DNA of 23,898 nt from Actinomycetota bacterium (GTDB lineage Bacteria; Actinomycetota; Actinomycetes; S36-B12). A program made the position numbers and the translations under genes. Of this stretch, positions 7,125 through 13,788 are shown in pieces. The DNA lies in the NCBI GenBank assembly GCA_947499275.1, contig CANMNM010000004.1:1-23898 (forward strand), read 5' to 3'. Under the pieces are notes generated by a model. The model worked only from the letters and a program-made list of their open reading frames with translations. It did no database searches and was not told the origin of the DNA. Numbering within the stretch: the first letter of the stretch is position 1; every line of letters starts with the position of its first letter.

Positions 7125-8461
7125 TGGCAAAAACAAAAACTCTGTTGGCCGGGACGGATGGATCATTAGTTCGTCGATCCGTCCTGCCAAGCGGGGTCAG
7201 GGTCATCACTGAGAAGGTTCCAGGGGTGCTCTCGGCCAGCATCGGCATTTGGGTAGATGCTGGCTCACGTGACGAAAACGGTTCACACACGGGTGCTGCG
7301 CACTACCTTGAACATTTACTTTTTAAGGGAACATCAAAGAGATCAGCGCTAGAGATAGCTGCCGCAATTGAATCGGTGGGTGGAGACCTTAACGCTTTTA
7401 CCAGCAAAGAGCACACGTGCTACTACGCCAAAGTCCTGGCGGTGGATCTTCCTCTTGCCATTGATGTCTTGTGTGATGTTGTAACCGATGCCCAGCTTCG
7501 AAGCGAAGACATTGAAGCTGAGCGTGGAGTTATTCTTGAAGAGATTGCCATGGTCGATGACGACCCTAGCGATTTGGTTCATGACCAGTTCGCTCGAACT
7601 CTTTTCGGCGATACGGCACTAGGACGGCCAATTCTAGGAACGGCGCAAACCATTCTGGGGATTACTCGCCGATCGATAGTTAATTTCTATTCCAAGTTTT
7701 ATCAAGCGGAATCATTGGTCGTCGCGATCGCTGGTGATGTTGACCATGCGCATGCGGTTCGATTGGTGTCCAAGGCCCTTGATGCAAGCCCGAACACCCA
7801 CTTCGGTAGTTCCCGGAATCAACGAGGGCACACAAACTCGCAGCAAAAGATTTGCGCCATGACCAGTTCACTGGATACACGCAAGACTGAGCAGGCACAT
7901 GTCGTTATGGGCACTCACGGACTGGTGAGGGGAGATGAGAGACGTTTCACCGGAGCAATTCTGTCCACGATACTTGGAGGGGGAATGAGTTCCCGGCTGT
8001 TTCAAGCGGTGCGCGAGCAGCGTGGTCTTGCCTACTCGGTCTACGCCTACTCGCAGGGCTTCCGTGACTCAGGAATTTTTGGAATCTATGCTGGCTGCAT
8101 TCCCACAAAGCTTGATCAAGTTTTGGAAGTTTGCCAAACTGAACTTGCCGAGTTGGTGCTGACCGGTGTTACGCCGATTGAATTACAGAGGGCTAAAGGC
8201 CAAGTAAAGGGCGGAACAGTGTTAGGCCAAGAAGACACGGGTGCGCGCATGAGTCGAATTGCAAAAGCTGAACTGTACGACGAGGAGTTAATCTCGGTAC
8301 AAGAAGTTCTGGGTTGCGTCGACCAGGTCGATGCGGCGGGTGTTAATGCTTTGGCCCAAGAATTCCTTGCCAATCCGTTGGCTATGAGTGTTATTGGTCC
8401 TTATAAAAAATTGCCGGTGCATAAAGGCTTTGTGGCACCACTTTCAAATCTGCGCACATAG
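7124..8461 (+). CDS. M16 family zinc metallopeptidase (processing-peptidase type)
   Basis: This is an insulinase/mitochondrial-processing-peptidase-like enzyme, cytoplasmic by the absence of a signal peptide. The inverted zinc motif HYLEH occupies residues 60-64. The third ligand is predicted at Glu140 in ERGVILEEI, at the family's usual spacing. The second, inactive half carries the RGLAYSVYAYSQGF segment that helps bind substrate. The length of 445 residues is normal for bacterial M16B proteins. Its ATG shares one base with the pnp stop (TAATG), implying translational coupling. The pnp-M16-dapB order is conserved in actinobacteria, but the physiological substrate is not known. Confidence 0.93.
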   Translation: MAKTKTLLAGTDGSLVRRSVLPSGVRVITEKVPGVLSASIGIWVDAGSRDENGSHTGAAHYLEHLLFKGTSKRSALEIAAAIESVGGDLNAFTSKEHTCYYAKVLAVDLPLAIDVLCDVVTDAQLRSEDIEAERGVILEEIAMVDDDPSDLVHDQFARTLFGDTALGRPILGTAQTILGITRRSIVNFYSKFYQAESLVVAIAGDVDHAHAVRLVSKALDASPNTHFGSSRNQRGHTNSQQKICAMTSSLDTRKTEQAHVVMGTHGLVRGDERRFTGAILSTILGGGMSSRLFQAVREQRGLAYSVYAYSQGFRDSGIFGIYAGCIPTKLDQVLEVCQTELAELVLTGVTPIELQRAKGQVKGGTVLGQEDTGARMSRIAKAELYDEELISVQEVLGCVDQVDAAGVNALAQEFLANPLAMSVIGPYKKLPVHKGFVAPLSNLRT

Positions 8462-8472
8462 AGAGGTCGGTA

Positions 8473-9225
8473 ATGGGCAAAGTGATCCGCGTCGGAGTAG
8501 TGGGCGCGAACGGAAAAATGGGGTCTAGCGTAGTCGCAGCCGTGCAGGCAGATCCCGATTGCGAATTAGTGGCAGCCATCGATGTTGATGACTCGCTGGA
8601 GGAACTTACTCGAGCCCGCTGCGAGGTGGTGGTGGATTTTACGAATCCACTTGTAGTTATGGACACACTTGCATTTTGTATCAAACATGGAATTGATGCC
8701 GTAGTGGGAACTTCCGGTTTCACCCCCGAGAGGGTTGAGACCCTGTCACTGTGGGCAAGCCAGCGTGCAAACGCGAGAGTCTTAATCGCTCCAAATTTCA
8801 GCATGGGTGCGGTGCTCATGATCGCCTTTGCTGGGATTGCTGCACCGTATTTCGAATCAGTCGAAATTGTCGAATCGCATCACCCTGAGAAAATTGATGC
8901 ACCTTCAGGTACTGCGAGATTCACGGCAGAAACTATTGCAATCGCTCGAAAAAGCATGACCCCCGCCCCGGATGCGACTCAGGCCCAAGACGTCGGCGCT
9001 CGTGGGATAGCCATTGACGGAGTTCCCATTCACTCTTTGCGATTGCGCGGTTTAGTGGCACACCAAGAAGTTGTCTTTGGGGGCGTTGGTGAAACACTCA
9101 CGATTAAACATGATTCACTCAGCCGGGATTCATTTATGCAAGGTGTTCTGCTTGCCATTAAGGAAATTAATCACATTGATGGTGTAGTCGTGGGTTTGGA
9201 AAATGTCTTGCCATTAGGAAAGTGA
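8473..9225 (+). CDS. dapB: 4-hydroxy-tetrahydrodipicolinate reductase
   Basis: DapB reduces the DapA product with NAD(P)H in the diaminopimelate/lysine pathway, supplying peptidoglycan and lysine. The 250-residue protein begins with a Rossmann motif GANGKMG (residues 11-17). It continues with VVDFTNP and GTSGF, the SMGAVLM segment, and the catalytic block HHPEKIDAPSGTA with His136, His137 and Lys140. The C-terminal dimerisation part shows HQEVVFGGVGETLTIKHDS, a conserved DapB feature. GAGAGG at 8461-8466 precedes the ATG. dapA lies 3.6 kb downstream beyond the minus-strand block, so the two steps are near each other but not adjacent. Confidence 0.97.
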   Translation: MGKVIRVGVVGANGKMGSSVVAAVQADPDCELVAAIDVDDSLEELTRARCEVVVDFTNPLVVMDTLAFCIKHGIDAVVGTSGFTPERVETLSLWASQRANARVLIAPNFSMGAVLMIAFAGIAAPYFESVEIVESHHPEKIDAPSGTARFTAETIAIARKSMTPAPDATQAQDVGARGIAIDGVPIHSLRLRGLVAHQEVVFGGVGETLTIKHDSLSRDSFMQGVLLAIKEINHIDGVVVGLENVLPLGK

Positions 9226-9228
9226 AAA

Positions 9229-9687
9229 GTGCTTGCGCGACTGCGGAATCCCAAAATTTGGGTGGGGGTCTTTACTCTCATTTGCGTCATCTATTTTGTT
9301 TTTGCCCTTGATCGCGCACGTTTGTTGGTTCAAGAGAACAATGCAATTCTGACACTTTTTGCTATTGCAATTGTGGTAATTCCAGGCTTGGGTCTGTATT
9401 TGATTGCTCGTGAAATTCGGTTTGGCTTCACTATGCAGGAAATGGGACGTGAGCTTGCGCGGTCAGGCCGATTGCCAGCCGATGACCTACCAAAAGAAGA
9501 TTCCGGTAGAAGTGTCCTCGCGGCTGCTGATGCTCGGTTTGAGTCAATCGCAGCATCCCATGATCCTGACGACTGGGTTAAATGCTATTTACTAGCTTTG
9601 GCGTATGACGAATCACGGGATCGAAAAGCTGCTCGGACTTCAATGCGAGAGGCTGCGCGCTTATTCAGGAATGCTCCACCTGCGTAG
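9229..9687 (+). CDS. small membrane protein with a TPR-like C-terminus
   Basis: The 152-residue product has no function I can name. Two hydrophobic segments are visible (about residues 9-27 and 39-59). A basic or polar linker follows (REIRFGFTMQEMGRELARSGRLP). The C-terminal helical part, DDWVKCYLLALAYDESRDRKAARTSMREAARLFR, resembles a single tetratricopeptide-like helix pair. Proteins of this kind occur next to dapB in other actinobacteria. The GTG start at 9229 is preceded by AGGAAAG at 9216-9222 and lies 3 bases after dapB, so co-transcription is likely. The last 27 bases overlap the convergent minus-strand gene. Confidence 0.8.
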   Translation: MLARLRNPKIWVGVFTLICVIYFVFALDRARLLVQENNAILTLFAIAIVVIPGLGLYLIAREIRFGFTMQEMGRELARSGRLPADDLPKEDSGRSVLAAADARFESIAASHDPDDWVKCYLLALAYDESRDRKAARTSMREAARLFRNAPPA

Positions 9688-10194
9688 CAATTGAAAAAGT
9701 ACATCGAAACGTTCGCTGGTGAAGATTGTGTCCACGCTGCCGATGTACACATGAGTGGGGATTCGCTTTCCTTTCGGAGGAACGAAAACGACTCTTTGAC
9801 TTTTAATACCTATGGGGATACCGGCGAGCTTCCACACGGTTGATTCAGATTCCACGTGATACCGACTTTTCCAGAGTCCTGAAGTAGTTGTGAACAAAGT
9901 AACGACTTTGAATCCATTGCCGTTAACGAAGGTGCCAAGCATCCAGCCTCGTAGGACAAGAATGGCAAAGCTGGCTAGGAAAAAACCAATAAGCAGGGCC
10001 TCGACGAGGGCTATTCCGGTCGCTGCGTAAACAACGCTGATTGCGAGTAGTGAAACAAGCGAAAGTGTCATCGGAACAAGAAAAGCTAATCGAAGAATTC
10101 CCCTTCGCCCGACTCGCTGTAGTCGTTGCGGATCCGACTCGGGGTAGCGCCACACGGCTCCGAATATTGGCTTTCGAAATACGGGCTCACCCAT
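9661..10194 (-). CDS. small membrane protein with a C-terminal PH-like soluble domain
   Basis: The 177-residue product is not recognised at family level. It has a polar N-terminus (MGEPVFRKPIFGAVWRYPESD). Two adjacent hydrophobic helices follow (about 35-55 and 59-80, a hairpin), then a roughly 90-residue soluble domain rich in beta-strand pattern. That domain ends in an amphipathic helix (SERFDVLFQLLRRW), reminiscent of bacterial PH-like domains. The ATG at 10194 overlaps the azlD stop by one base (TAATG), which is why I prefer it to a longer frame reaching back through azlD in another phase. It appears to be the last gene of an azlC-azlD operon. Function is unknown; the PH-like reading is a weak inference. 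Confidence 0.75.
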   Translation of the reverse strand: MGEPVFRKPIFGAVWRYPESDPQRLQRVGRRGILRLAFLVPMTLSLVSLLAISVVYAATGIALVEALLIGFFLASFAILVLRGWMLGTFVNGNGFKVVTLFTTTSGLWKSRYHVESESTVWKLAGIPIGIKSQRVVFVPPKGKRIPTHVYIGSVDTIFTSERFDVLFQLLRRWSIPE

Positions 10195-10502
10195 TAGGGC
10201 AACCAGCCAAGCCAACGAATAAGTGCTGTACTTGCTGCTGCAACAATTATGACGACGAGGAATGGGGCTCGTAATAGTAGAGCTACGACCGCCACGCCGA
10301 GACCGAGTAATCGGGCGTCGATAGCCACTGCTTGGTCCACCGCAAATGTTTGTACTGCAACAAGGGCTGCAAGCAGTGAGACGGGCAGCAGACCTGTCAT
10401 TCGTCGAATTGATTCGCGCTCCAGCATGTGATGTGGCAGCAGGTAACCGAGCAATTTTTCCGCGTAGGTGCCAAATGAGGCTATGAGAATGCTGGCCCAC
10501 AT
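10194..10502 (-). CDS. azlD: AzlD-like branched-chain amino acid transport subunit
   Basis: AzlD is the small partner of AzlC in exporters of branched-chain amino acids (the azaleucine-resistance pair, also BrnE). The 102-residue product has the expected four hydrophobic segments and the typical motif pattern TYAEKLLGYLLP, RMTGLLPVSLLAALVAVQTF, LGLGVAVVALLLRAPFLVVIIVAAASTALIRWLG. The ATG lies 3 bases after the azlC stop and the stop codon overlaps the next gene's ATG. The pair and size make this identification firm; the exact substrate is not shown by sequence. Confidence 0.9.
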   Translation of the reverse strand: MWASILIASFGTYAEKLLGYLLPHHMLERESIRRMTGLLPVSLLAALVAVQTFAVDQAVAIDARLLGLGVAVVALLLRAPFLVVIIVAAASTALIRWLGWLP

Positions 10503-10505
10503 GAC

Positions 10506-11240
10506 CTATGCACCCTCAATCGGACGGCTGGTTTTGCCCCACAGCAAGCTCGCTGCTACGGCCACCAATGCGCTGAAAAGGACAGGGAGACCGGGACGAA
10601 GGAATGGAATGAGTACTAAGGCGACTGCCGCACTTGTGACTGCTAATGCCCACATTTTTCGATTCTCACTAGATGAACCACCGGTGAGGCGAGGCCACAG
10701 CAATGCGAGAAACCCAGCAGGAATCGCGGCATCAAGCCCCAGGATTCCCGGGTCAGAAAGCGCGCTGGCCCCGAGTGAACCAAATAAGGTTCCAATATTC
10801 CAAAATACATAAACACTGATTCCGGTTGCAAAAAAAGCTCGACGAGATGCCTTTTTGGATTGGTCGTATCGCAGGGCCATCGCTGTTGACTCATCAATTG
10901 TTAAAAGTGCGGTAACGGGAATCGCTGTGCGTTTCGGTGAGAGAACCGGTCCGAGCGAAAGCGCATACAGGCTATTGCGTGCGCCAAGGAGCATCGCGGT
11001 CACAATGGCGATGACGGCGCCTCCACCGGCGCCGATCACCCCTACGAAAGCAAACTGGGACGCGCCCGTGAACATGAAAAGGGAAAGGGTTTGGGTTTGT
11101 AGAACACTGAGTCCACTGGCAACTGAAATTGCGCCAAAAGATAGTGCATATGCACCCGTCGCGATCCCGATTCCCAAGGCGTTTCGGTCAATTGAGCGTG
11201 TTTCGCCATCAGTTTGGCGCCCACCGCGTTTCCAACCCAT
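10506..11240 (-). CDS. azlC: AzlC-like branched-chain amino acid transporter
   Basis: AzlC is the large subunit of the two-part inner-membrane exporter with AzlD (BrnF in corynebacteria). The 244-residue product shows multiple hydrophobic helices and the family signature SLFMFTGASQFAFVGVIGAGG. The LGARNSLYALSLGP and LLTIDESTAMAL segments follow. The polar N-terminal tail (MGWKRGGRQTDGETRSIDRN) is cytosolic by charge. An AGGGG sequence lies 5 bases before the ATG. A dyad (11270-11291) about 30 bases upstream could be its operator. In corynebacteria brnFE is controlled by an Lrp-type regulator; no such regulator gene is visible here. Confidence 0.92.
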   Translation of the reverse strand: MGWKRGGRQTDGETRSIDRNALGIGIATGAYALSFGAISVASGLSVLQTQTLSLFMFTGASQFAFVGVIGAGGGAVIAIVTAMLLGARNSLYALSLGPVLSPKRTAIPVTALLTIDESTAMALRYDQSKKASRRAFFATGISVYVFWNIGTLFGSLGASALSDPGILGLDAAIPAGFLALLWPRLTGGSSSENRKMWALAVTSAAVALVLIPFLRPGLPVLFSALVAVAASLLWGKTSRPIEGA

Positions 11241-11269
11241 ATTGCCCCTAACGATTTCAATTGTGCTGG

Positions 11270-11291
11270 AGTCACGCTAGCGGCTGTGACT
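11270..11291. promoter_or_regulatory. candidate operator upstream of azlC
   Basis: AGTCAC (11270-11275) and GTGACT (11286-11291) form a perfect 6-base dyad around a 10-base centre containing the palindrome GCTAGC. It overlaps a TANNNT hexamer (TAGCGT) on the minus strand and lies about 30 bases before the azlC start. A regulator-binding site is a reasonable inference. Confidence 0.35.
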
Positions 11292-11328
11292 GCAGAGCGT
11301 CTGGACCGGGTTCGAGGCAATTGCACAC

Positions 11329-11532
11329 GTGCGATCAGGAAATGGGATTCCCAAACCAACGCGAATCCAATGTCCGATATGTGGCAATATGGGTTCCCTA
11401 GATTCAGGTACATCGTTGGGTAATGCGACATATCATGATGAAGTCGATGTGATGAATCCGGCGGGCGCGGGGGAGCCGCCGGAATTTATCTGGTCTGGCG
11501 TGTCACCGTTAACTGGCCAAAGAAGTAGTTAA
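11329..11532 (+). CDS. possible small protein with a CPxC zinc knuckle
   Basis: A 67-codon frame starts with GTG and fills the gap between the minus-strand genes, overlapping the 3' end of the GNAT gene by 24 bases. The product contains a single CPICGNMGSLDSG motif like half a zinc ribbon, then an acidic middle and the ending IWSGVSPLTGQRSS. No second Cys pair is present, no good ribosome-binding site precedes the GTG, and I recognise no family. It may be a chance frame. Confidence 0.25.
   Translation: MRSGNGIPKPTRIQCPICGNMGSLDSGTSLGNATYHDEVDVMNPAGAGEPPEFIWSGVSPLTGQRSS
11457..11483 (-). terminator. GC-rich hairpin after the GNAT gene
   Basis: TCCGGCGG (11457-11464) and CCGCCGGA (11476-11483) form a perfect 8-pair stem with an 11-base loop, 26 bases past the GNAT stop on the minus strand. 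No T-run follows, so it would be a non-canonical terminator at best. It also lies inside the doubtful small frame. Confidence 0.35.
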
Positions 11533-12030
11533 CTCACACTGATGCTCGGTGATTTCGGGTTGTCCCGCATCGGAAACTCCGTTTACCGTGGGCTCTGTAA
11601 TGACTGTCCGAGTGGCACCGCTCCGAGCCCAGCCCATTGATTCAAAGAATTGTTGTCCAACCGATTGCTCGGTATTAAGCCATAGCGACATGTGCTGGCA
11701 CCCGGATTGATACGCGATATCGGCCACCGCGTTTAGCAAGCGAGATCCGATGAGCTGCCGTCTGACCTGGGGTGCAACCTCTAGAAGGGAAACTTGGCCG
11801 ACTTCCCCCGAAAATTCAATCGCCGCGACACCAACGAGTATCCCATCACGTTCACACACAACAACTCGGCCAATGTCGCTGTGGATTGTGATTGCCTGAA
11901 CCCACGCAGCTTCAACGTCTTTGGTCACGAGAGATTGTGCCAACTCGGGATGGCTAACTTGCCAATTCGACATCTGTAATGTCGATATTGCACGAGCATC
12001 TGTGGCGTTTGCCAATCGCACGGTATCCAC
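11509..12030 (-). CDS. GNAT family N-acetyltransferase
   Basis: The 173-residue product begins VRLANATDARAISTLQMSNW, a typical GNAT first strand and helix. It continues through RVVVCERDGILVGVAAIEF into the acetyl-CoA binding motif A (LLEVAPQVRRQLIGSRLLNAVADIAYQSGC), then motif B, where GQQFFESMGWARSG is the common ending of the fold. About 30 unusual polar residues follow. The substrate cannot be told. The start is a GTG at 12030 with no ribosome-binding site, but a TACCGT hexamer ends 6 bases upstream, suggesting a leaderless transcript. It is divergent from thyX with 68 bases between. Confidence 0.85.
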   Translation of the reverse strand: MDTVRLANATDARAISTLQMSNWQVSHPELAQSLVTKDVEAAWVQAITIHSDIGRVVVCERDGILVGVAAIEFSGEVGQVSLLEVAPQVRRQLIGSRLLNAVADIAYQSGCQHMSLWLNTEQSVGQQFFESMGWARSGATRTVITEPTVNGVSDAGQPEITEHQCELTTSLAS

Positions 12031-12036
12031 AACGAC

Positions 12037-12042
12037 ACGGTA
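12037..12042 (-). promoter_or_regulatory. -10 element of a probably leaderless GNAT transcript
   Basis: Read on the minus strand the hexamer is TACCGT (TANNNT) and ends 6 bases before the GTG start at 12030. No Shine-Dalgarno sequence is present and no clear -35 is seen. Confidence 0.45.
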
Positions 12043-12085
12043 GCGCAGCCAAGTTAACTGATCAGCCCCCCGACCTGTAGATCGA

Positions 12086-12091
12086 TAGACT
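12086..12091 (+). promoter_or_regulatory. -10 element of a probably leaderless thyX transcript
   Basis: TAGACT ends 7 bases before the GTG start at 12099. There is no ribosome-binding site and no obvious -35. Confidence 0.5.
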
Positions 12092-12098
12092 ATGGCTC

Positions 12099-12812
12099 GT
12101 GGAAATTGAGTTTCGTAGTGACATTACGGTCGAATTGGTTCGCGCCAACGCCAGTGATGCTGACGTTGTATTCGCTGCACGAGTGTCAACCGTAGGTGAA
12201 CAGTCGCTCGACGACGTGGATGCTGATCCCCAACGTAGCGCTGGATTGATCAACTATTTGATGCGTGATCGACATGGCAGTCCATTTGAGCATAATTCAA
12301 TGACTTTCTTTGTCAAGGCACCTATTTTTGTGTGGCGCGAACATATGCGGCACCGAATCGCAAGCTACAACGAAGAGTCAGGTCGTTACCGGGAGTTGCT
12401 GCCGGTTTTTTATGTTCCTGGGCACGATCGCCCGTTGATTCAGTCGGGAAAGCCGGGGGCATACGAGTTTCATCCTGGTACGGCTGAACAGTACGACTTG
12501 GTTGATAGTGCCATCAAGGATTCATGCACAAGTGCTTACGCCGCGTACATGAACATGCTTGAAGCCGGTGTGGCCCGTGAAGTAGCCCGAATGGTGCTCC
12601 CCGTGACCATTTTTTCCTCAGCGTATGTCACCATGAATGCACGGTCATTGATGAACTTTCTTAGTCTGCGCCGCAAGGTTGAAGGGTCACATTTTCTTTC
12701 ATATCCACAGCGCGAAATCGAAATGGTGGCTGAGGTCTATGAAGATCATTTCGCACGACTGATGCCAATAACCCATGCGACCTTTAATGCCAATGGTCGC
12801 GTGGCTCCTTAG
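12099..12812 (+). CDS. thyX: flavin-dependent thymidylate synthase
   Basis: ThyX makes dTMP from dUMP using FAD, NADPH and methylene-tetrahydrofolate. It is unrelated to classical ThyA. The 237-residue product has the diagnostic RHR-x7-S motif at residues 84-94 (RHRIASYNEES), continuing GRYRELLPVFYVP. Other conserved blocks are HGSPFEHNSMTFFVKAPIFVWREHMRH, EVARMVLPVTIFSSAYVTMNARSLMNFLSLR and the ending FARLMPITHATFNANGRVAP. The start is GTG at 12099; the alternative upstream ATG at 12092 is out of frame. A thyX-dapA-rnj order is common in actinobacteria. Confidence 0.97.
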   Translation: MEIEFRSDITVELVRANASDADVVFAARVSTVGEQSLDDVDADPQRSAGLINYLMRDRHGSPFEHNSMTFFVKAPIFVWREHMRHRIASYNEESGRYRELLPVFYVPGHDRPLIQSGKPGAYEFHPGTAEQYDLVDSAIKDSCTSAYAAYMNMLEAGVAREVARMVLPVTIFSSAYVTMNARSLMNFLSLRRKVEGSHFLSYPQREIEMVAEVYEDHFARLMPITHATFNANGRVAP

Positions 12813-12856
12813 CCCCTTAGCCGATGTTCGATGAATCGGCCTAGGGGTAAGGTTTT
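12813..12856 (+). terminator. thyX terminator abutting the dapA promoter
   Basis: CCCCT (12813-12817) with GCCGAT (12820-12825) pairs with ATCGGC (12835-12840) and AGGGG (12843-12847), separated by a 2x2 internal mismatch. The T-run TTTT follows at 12853-12856. The stem starts directly after the thyX stop and its 3' arm touches the dapA -10 hexamer. Confidence 0.55.
12848..12853 (+). promoter_or_regulatory. -10 element of a probably leaderless dapA transcript
   Basis: TAAGGT ends 6 bases before the dapA ATG at 12860. AAGG within it could alternatively serve as a weak Shine-Dalgarno sequence, so the leaderless reading is not certain. Confidence 0.4.
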
Positions 12857-12859
12857 GAC

Positions 12860-13750
12860 ATGAAAAGTCCGTTTGGAGTGATGCTCACCGCGATGATCAC
12901 GCCGTTTGCACCCGACGGTAGCCAAGACCTCGCCGGAGCCCAAAAACTTGCGACTCATTTAGTCGACAATCTCGGCCATGACGGGCTTGTCATCAATGGC
13001 ACTACCGGAGAAGCATCAACCAAATCCGATTCAGAAGATCTCGCTCTATTGCAGGCCGTGGTTGAAGCCGTGGGTGATCGGGCCACGGTCATTGCGGGAG
13101 TGGGCACTAATGACACGTCGCATTCGATTTCCAGTGCCAAGGCAGCCGCCAAAGTAGGTGTAGACGCGCTTATGGCCGCAGCGCCCTATTACAACCGTCC
13201 GCCACAGCAAGGAATTTTTGAACATTTCTGGGCCATCGCGGATAGCACTGAATTGCCCCTCATGACCTACGACATCCCCCGACGCACAGGTGTTGCAATC
13301 GAAACCGAAACACTCGTGCGATTAGCAGAACACCCGAGAATTATCGCGAACAAGGATGCAAAGGGTGATCTAGAAGCATCCCAATGGGTCATGGCCCGTA
13401 CAGATCTTGCCTGGTACAGCGGTGAAGACTCACTGAACTTGGCGCTACTGGCATTTGGCGCCGGTGGAATGGTTTCCGTGGTTGGACATCTGGTGGGGGA
13501 TCGGCTCAAGAAAATGGCTGAGGTGTTCTGGAGTGGTGATGTTGAGGCAGCTCGGGTGATTAATGAATCACTCTTGCCGGTATATACCGGAATTTTTCGA
13601 GCCCAAGGCGTGATTTTGACCAAGGCCGCCCTCAATCTGCAAGGTCTACCCAGTGGCCCTGTTCGCCTTCCATTAGTCAATGCAACTTCCAGTGAGATCG
13701 AGCAATTAAAACTTGACCTTGCCGCTGGTGGCGTGGCTCCATTCGCTTAG
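12860..13750 (+). CDS. dapA: 4-hydroxy-tetrahydrodipicolinate synthase
   Basis: DapA condenses pyruvate with aspartate semialdehyde, the first committed step to diaminopimelate and lysine. The 296-residue TIM-barrel enzyme shows the pyruvate-binding GTTGEA (Thr48, Thr49), the APYYNRPPQQGIFEHF block with Tyr111, the catalytic Tyr137 in MTYDIP and the Schiff-base Lys165 in IIANKDAKGD. All key residues are present, and the length is normal. It supplies the substrate of DapB encoded upstream. It is followed after 38 bases by rnj. Confidence 0.97.
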   Translation: MKSPFGVMLTAMITPFAPDGSQDLAGAQKLATHLVDNLGHDGLVINGTTGEASTKSDSEDLALLQAVVEAVGDRATVIAGVGTNDTSHSISSAKAAAKVGVDALMAAAPYYNRPPQQGIFEHFWAIADSTELPLMTYDIPRRTGVAIETETLVRLAEHPRIIANKDAKGDLEASQWVMARTDLAWYSGEDSLNLALLAFGAGGMVSVVGHLVGDRLKKMAEVFWSGDVEAARVINESLLPVYTGIFRAQGVILTKAALNLQGLPSGPVRLPLVNATSSEIEQLKLDLAAGGVAPFA

Positions 13751-13788
13751 TTCACCTGAGCCTTTAACAATCATTAAGGACCGATTAA

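Larger units (their letters stand above)
11241..11508. other. 268-base gap between azlC and the GNAT gene
   Basis: The stretch holds the upstream region of azlC, an inverted repeat at 11270-11291, a GC-rich hairpin at 11457-11483, and a possible small plus-strand gene from 11329. No RNA gene or mobile element is seen. Confidence 0.6.

Noticed and set aside
10195..10500. A longer minus-strand frame extending the 9661-10194 gene to 279 residues.
   Set aside because: The extra part overlaps azlD entirely in another phase and has low-complexity, non-protein-like composition. The ATG coupled to the azlD stop is a better start.
11042..11431. A 129-codon minus-strand frame overlapping the start of azlC.
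   Set aside because: It is a shadow of azlC in its second half and shows no recognisable domain in the first.
9229..12098. A novel defence or mobile element in the dapB-thyX interval.
   Set aside because: No nuclease, helicase, integrase, transposase, toxin-antitoxin pair or terminal repeat is visible; the genes are transporter subunits, an acetyltransferase and small membrane proteins.
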